A stretch of DNA of 64,000 nt from Rhodospirillaceae bacterium UBA1479 (lineage in GTDB: Bacteria; Pseudomonadota; Alphaproteobacteria; Rhodospirillales; Casp-alpha2). Location: contig DCRZ01000002.1 of NCBI GenBank assembly GCA_002325375.1, positions 124,001-188,000 on the forward strand, given 5' to 3'. This document shows positions 61,276 to 64,000 of this stretch, piece by piece. Every line of letters begins with the position of its first letter. Position 1 is the first letter of the stretch. The position numbers were made by a program, and so were the translations under genes. The notes under the pieces are model-generated. The model was not told the origin of the DNA. It did not search any database and was given only the letters and a program-made list of their open reading frames with translations.

Positions 61276-61353
61276 TTTCCCTCACGGCCTCACCGCCTCA
61301 GTGGTTCAAAAAAAGGTCACCACAGAGACAGTGAGACGATGAGAAGAAAGGAA
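61276..61353. repeat. dispersed intergenic inverted repeat, copy C
   Basis: Left half CCTCACCGCCTCAGTGGTTC (about 61289-61308) pairs imperfectly with the complement of CACCACAGAGACAGTGAG (61319-61336) around an A-rich loop. GACGATGAGAAGAAAGGAAG (61336-61355) matches the outer part of copies A and B and directly supplies the purine-rich ribosome site for the beta subunit ATG at 61361. Confidence 0.7.
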
Positions 61354-61360
61354 GAGAAAA

Positions 61361-61972
61361 ATGGCTGAACACGTCATTCACATGCCCTGCAACGAGGAAC
61401 AGATCCGCGAATTGAAAGCGGGTGATACGGTGATCCTGGAAGACTGGCTCTACGGCATCCGCGACGCGACGCAGATCCATATGTTCGACAAAGGCCGCAA
61501 GACCAAGTTCGACCTGAACGGCCATGCGGTGATCCACACGGCGCCCAACGTGAAGAAGGTGCCGAAGTCGAACTTCTGCCCGGCGGGTTATGAGAGCGTG
61601 TGCATCGGCACCACGACGTCGCAGCGCATGGAACGCTTCACCCGGCCGCTGATGCAGGAATACGGCGTGCGCATGGTCATCGGCAAGGGCGGCCTGGGCG
61701 AGGACAGCCGGGCCGCGTTCAAGGAATTCGGCGGCATTTATCTTGCCATCATCGGCGGTACGGCGGCGCTGGAAACCACCTGGATCGAGCAGATCACGGA
61801 TGTCGACCTTGAAGACCTCAACCCCGAATGCCTGTGGGAATTCAAGATCAAGGGCTTCGGCCCGCTACTGGTCGCCATGGACGCCCACGGCGGCTCGCTC
61901 TACGACGGCGTCAAGAAGACCGCCGAGGACCGCCGGGCGGAAGCCCTGGCCAGCATGGGAGTTTCCTCGTGA
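61361..61972 (+). CDS. class I fumarate hydratase/tartrate dehydratase beta subunit
   Basis: 203 residues, C-terminal domain of class I fumarase (TtdB-like), with GKGGLGEDS (about 108-116) and FKEFGGIYLAIIGGTAAL as family blocks. The ribosome site GGAAGAG lies at the edge of repeat copy C. The stop overlaps the flavoprotein start as GTGA, so the hydratase and flavoprotein are translationally coupled. Together with the alpha subunit it forms a heteromeric, oxygen-sensitive hydratase. Confidence 0.9.
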   Translation: MAEHVIHMPCNEEQIRELKAGDTVILEDWLYGIRDATQIHMFDKGRKTKFDLNGHAVIHTAPNVKKVPKSNFCPAGYESVCIGTTTSQRMERFTRPLMQEYGVRMVIGKGGLGEDSRAAFKEFGGIYLAIIGGTAALETTWIEQITDVDLEDLNPECLWEFKIKGFGPLLVAMDAHGGSLYDGVKKTAEDRRAEALASMGVSS

Positions 61973-63708
61973 CGCCCGAGATCGACACACAGCAGACCGA
62001 CGTTCTGATTCTGGGCTCCGGCGGGGCCGGGCTGTTCGCGGCCCTGCACGCCAAGGATCTGGCGCCGCAGTTGAAGGTGACCGTGGCGGTCAAGGGCTTG
62101 CTCGGCAAGACCGGCTGCACCCGCATGGTGCAGGGCGGCTACAACGTCGCCCTGGCCCCCGGCGACAGCGCCGAACGCCATTTCATGGACACGGTCGAAG
62201 GCGGCAAGTGGCTCAACAACCAGGAGCTTGCCTGGACCCTGGTGACCCAGGCCCAGGTCCGCATCCGCGAGTTGGAAAACGAGCTCGGCTGCTATTTCGA
62301 CCGCAACCCGGACGGCTCCATCCACCAGAAGGCCTTCGCCGGGCAGACCTTCGACCGCACGGTCCATAAGGGTGACCTGACCGGGATCGAGATCATCAAC
62401 CGCCTGATGGAACAGACCTGGGCCCGCGACGTCGACAAGCTGGAAGACCATCGCGCCATCGAGCTCATCAAGTCGGCGGACGGATCGCGCATTTCCGGCG
62501 TGCTGTTCATCGACATGCGCACGGGACAGTTCCGTTTCGTGCAAGCCAAGGCCGTGCTGCTGGCGACCGGCGGCGGGCCGACCATGTACAAGTACCACAC
62601 GCCGTCCGGCGACAAATCCTGCGACGGCATGGCCATGGCCATGCGTGCGGGCCTCGGCATGCGCGACATGGAAATGGTGCAGTTCCACCCCACGGGTCTG
62701 ATCGCCGGGTCGGACACGCGCATGACCGGCACGATCATCGAGGAAGGCCTGCGCGGCTTCGGCGGCTACCTTCTGGGCGGCGACGAGCAGCGTTTCATGC
62801 ACAAGTACGACGAGCGCAACGAACGCGCGACCCGCGACATCGTGTCCCGCGCCATGTTCACGGAAATGCGGGCCGGCAACGTCGCCGCCAACGGCGGGCT
62901 CTACATCACCATGAAGCACCTCGACACGGCCCAGGTGCGCAAGAACTTCAAGGGCATGGTCGAACGCTGCGCCGATTGCGGCTTCGACCTCGCCGCCGGG
63001 CTGGTCGAGGTCGTGCCGACAGCCCATTACATGATGGGCGGGGCCGAGTTCGAGGCCGATTGCTCGACCGCCATCCCCGGCCTGTTCGCCGCCGGTGAGG
63101 ATACGGGCGGCGTGCATGGCGCCAACCGTCTGGGCGGCAACGGGGTCGCCAACTCCACCGTGTTCGGCGGCATCGCCGGCGACACCATCGCAGGCTGGAC
63201 GCCCGACCACGGCCAGTTCGCCGACCCGGACCCGGCGGCGCTGGAGGATGCGGTGATGCGCGCGGGCCGCCCCCTGACCCAACCCAAGGGCGACATCGAC
63301 GGCATCCGCAAGCGGCTTTATGACCTGATGTGGGAAGACGCCGGCATCATCCGCGATCTCGATAGCCTCAAGCGGGCCGCGGAAGGGCTCGACGTGCTTG
63401 AGCGCGACCTGGACCAGACCGGCGTCACCGGCACGGACCTGGCCTACAACCTCACCTGGCACGATTGGCTGAACCTGAAGAACCTGATCCTGGTGTCCAA
63501 GGCGATCACGGCGGCGGCCACGGCGCGGGACGACTCGCGCGGCGCCCACTACCGCGCCGATTATCCGGACGTGCGCGACGTGGAAAATTCCCGCTTCACC
63601 CGCGTGACGCTCGACGGTCACGGCCAGATCAACATGACGACCGAGCCGGTCAAGTTCACCCGCGTGAAACCGGGGGAGACATTGTTGGACGAAACGGCGG
63701 CGGAATAG
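61969..63708 (+). CDS. SdhA/FrdA-like flavoprotein lacking the FAD-linking His
   Basis: 579 residues with GTG start in the GTGA overlap. FAD-binding DVLILGSGGAGLFAALHA (about 11-28). At the covalent FAD site, SdhA/FrdA has R-S-H-T before QGG; here it is T-G-C-T (Cys50), so FAD is probably non-covalent. The catalytic residues are otherwise kept: His in VQFHPTG, Glu and Arg in EEGLRGFGG, His in TAHYMMGG and Arg in GANRLGGN. It should act on succinate/fumarate or a close analogue together with the iron-sulfur and membrane subunits. Gene order B-C-D-A with fumarase between is unlike the usual sdhCDAB. Confidence 0.88.
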   Translation: MTPEIDTQQTDVLILGSGGAGLFAALHAKDLAPQLKVTVAVKGLLGKTGCTRMVQGGYNVALAPGDSAERHFMDTVEGGKWLNNQELAWTLVTQAQVRIRELENELGCYFDRNPDGSIHQKAFAGQTFDRTVHKGDLTGIEIINRLMEQTWARDVDKLEDHRAIELIKSADGSRISGVLFIDMRTGQFRFVQAKAVLLATGGGPTMYKYHTPSGDKSCDGMAMAMRAGLGMRDMEMVQFHPTGLIAGSDTRMTGTIIEEGLRGFGGYLLGGDEQRFMHKYDERNERATRDIVSRAMFTEMRAGNVAANGGLYITMKHLDTAQVRKNFKGMVERCADCGFDLAAGLVEVVPTAHYMMGGAEFEADCSTAIPGLFAAGEDTGGVHGANRLGGNGVANSTVFGGIAGDTIAGWTPDHGQFADPDPAALEDAVMRAGRPLTQPKGDIDGIRKRLYDLMWEDAGIIRDLDSLKRAAEGLDVLERDLDQTGVTGTDLAYNLTWHDWLNLKNLILVSKAITAAATARDDSRGAHYRADYPDVRDVENSRFTRVTLDGHGQINMTTEPVKFTRVKPGETLLDETAAE

Positions 63709-63731
63709 CGTCATCATGCGGGGCCGTGACA

Positions 63732-63749
63732 AGGGGCCGACAAGCCCCT
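63732..63749 (+). terminator. possible terminator after flavoprotein gene
   Basis: AGGGGC and GCCCCT pair around CGACAA, 24 bases after the flavoprotein stop. No T-run follows, so termination is only possible. It precedes a new gene start at 63761. Confidence 0.35.
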
Positions 63750-63760
63750 AGGATTCCGCC

Positions 63761-64000
63761 ATGATTCGGATTCGCACCGTTTCGGCGCTTGTCGCCGCCG
63801 TGGTCATGCTCGCCGGCTGTCTGCAGTTGACGGAAGCACGGCGCGTGACCGATCCGTCCGCCAAGGCGGCGGCGGATCCGCTCGACGTCTATACCTTCCA
63901 GATCGACAAGGCGCGGGAAACGGGCCAGTGGTCCGAAGGCGAACGCTGGATCGCCCAGGTTCCGCCCAAGCTGATCGACGATTACCGCCGCTGGTTCGAG
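63761..64000 (+). CDS. putative lipoprotein, truncated by window end
   Basis: Eighty codons are visible and the frame is still open. The N terminus MIRIRTVSALVAAVVMLAGC has a lipobox (LAGC, Cys20), so it is probably exported and lipid-anchored. The visible mature part (VYTFQIDKARETGQWSEGERWIAQVPPK) gives no family that I recognise. It follows the respiratory operon on the same strand but after a hairpin, so it may be a separate unit. Confidence 0.7.
   Translation, partial: MIRIRTVSALVAAVVMLAGCLQLTEARRVTDPSAKAAADPLDVYTFQIDKARETGQWSEGERWIAQVPPKLIDDYRRWFE

Noticed and set aside
61900..63732. A 610-codon minus-strand open frame opposite the SdhA-like flavoprotein
   Set aside because: Antisense shadow of a conserved flavoprotein; composition typical of GC-rich reverse frames.

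Overview
The window is GC-rich (third codon positions mostly G or C), densely coded, with many ATGA/GTGA stop-start overlaps. It reads as chromosomal DNA of a free-living alphaproteobacterium, most likely of the Rhodospirillales type. Support comes from the alphaproteobacterial sulfite-reduction order cysG-DUF2849-cysI-DUF934, an N-acetylglutaminylglutamine amide (NAGGN) osmolyte cluster, and a two-subunit bacterioferritin pair of the kind described in Magnetospirillum. I see no rRNA, tRNA, CRISPR array, prophage or insertion sequence.

Layout. 66-11180: one long operon with a complete Opp/Dpp-type ABC transporter (two permeases, two ATPases), two tandem M20 peptidases, two tandem amidases and an M81 (MlrC-like) metallopeptidase, looking like a peptide/amide import and hydrolysis module. 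11191-13282 (minus): a catalytically degenerate HtrA-like PDZ protein, an AlkB-type demethylase and a BLUF blue-light receptor. 13418-20935: a class II aldolase, the three-gene NAGGN cluster (amidotransferase, GNAT/ATP-grasp synthetase, M42 peptidase) and a gamma-glutamyltransferase homologue. 21219-25217: siroheme synthesis and sulfite reduction. 25243-29794: a membrane class III cyclase, a subtilase and a trypsin-like/TPR protein. 30064-36291: an IclR-led operon with a TauD-like dioxygenase, an acylating sulfoacetaldehyde-dehydrogenase-like enzyme, a SucCD-type CoA ligase and a nitroreductase. 36322-44996: a CPA2 antiporter, a membrane cNMP-binding protein, three oxidoreductases (GMC, DAO type, Tat-exported AKR) and a TPR protein. 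45063-47203: heteromeric bacterioferritin and a di-heme cytochrome c peroxidase. 47283-52235 (minus): NSS, AEC, TerC and TSUP membrane proteins and an enolase-superfamily epimerase. 52455-57325: a coiled-coil membrane protein, an LtnD-like dehydrogenase, a large PHP-like protein and a VOC protein. 57437-63708: a GntR/HutC regulator followed by an unusual succinate dehydrogenase/fumarate reductase plus two-subunit fumarase operon. 63761-end: a truncated lipoprotein gene.

The strongest leads are: (i) the 58230-63708 respiratory module, whose flavoprotein has Cys where the FAD-linking His should be, with an 18-bp perfect palindrome before its regulator; (ii) the IclR-TauD-SauS-SucCD-like cluster, a carboxylate activation and reduction pathway of unknown substrate; (iii) a dispersed hairpin-forming intergenic repeat in three copies (near 14200, 33340 and 61280), two of them forming the leader of the next gene; (iv) an HtrA-like protein that has lost all three catalytic residues; (v) bacterioferritin subunits with complementary losses of haem and ferroxidase ligands; and (vi) inverted repeats that would bury start codons or ribosome-binding sites. 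All functional calls rest on reading motifs by eye; no database search was possible.
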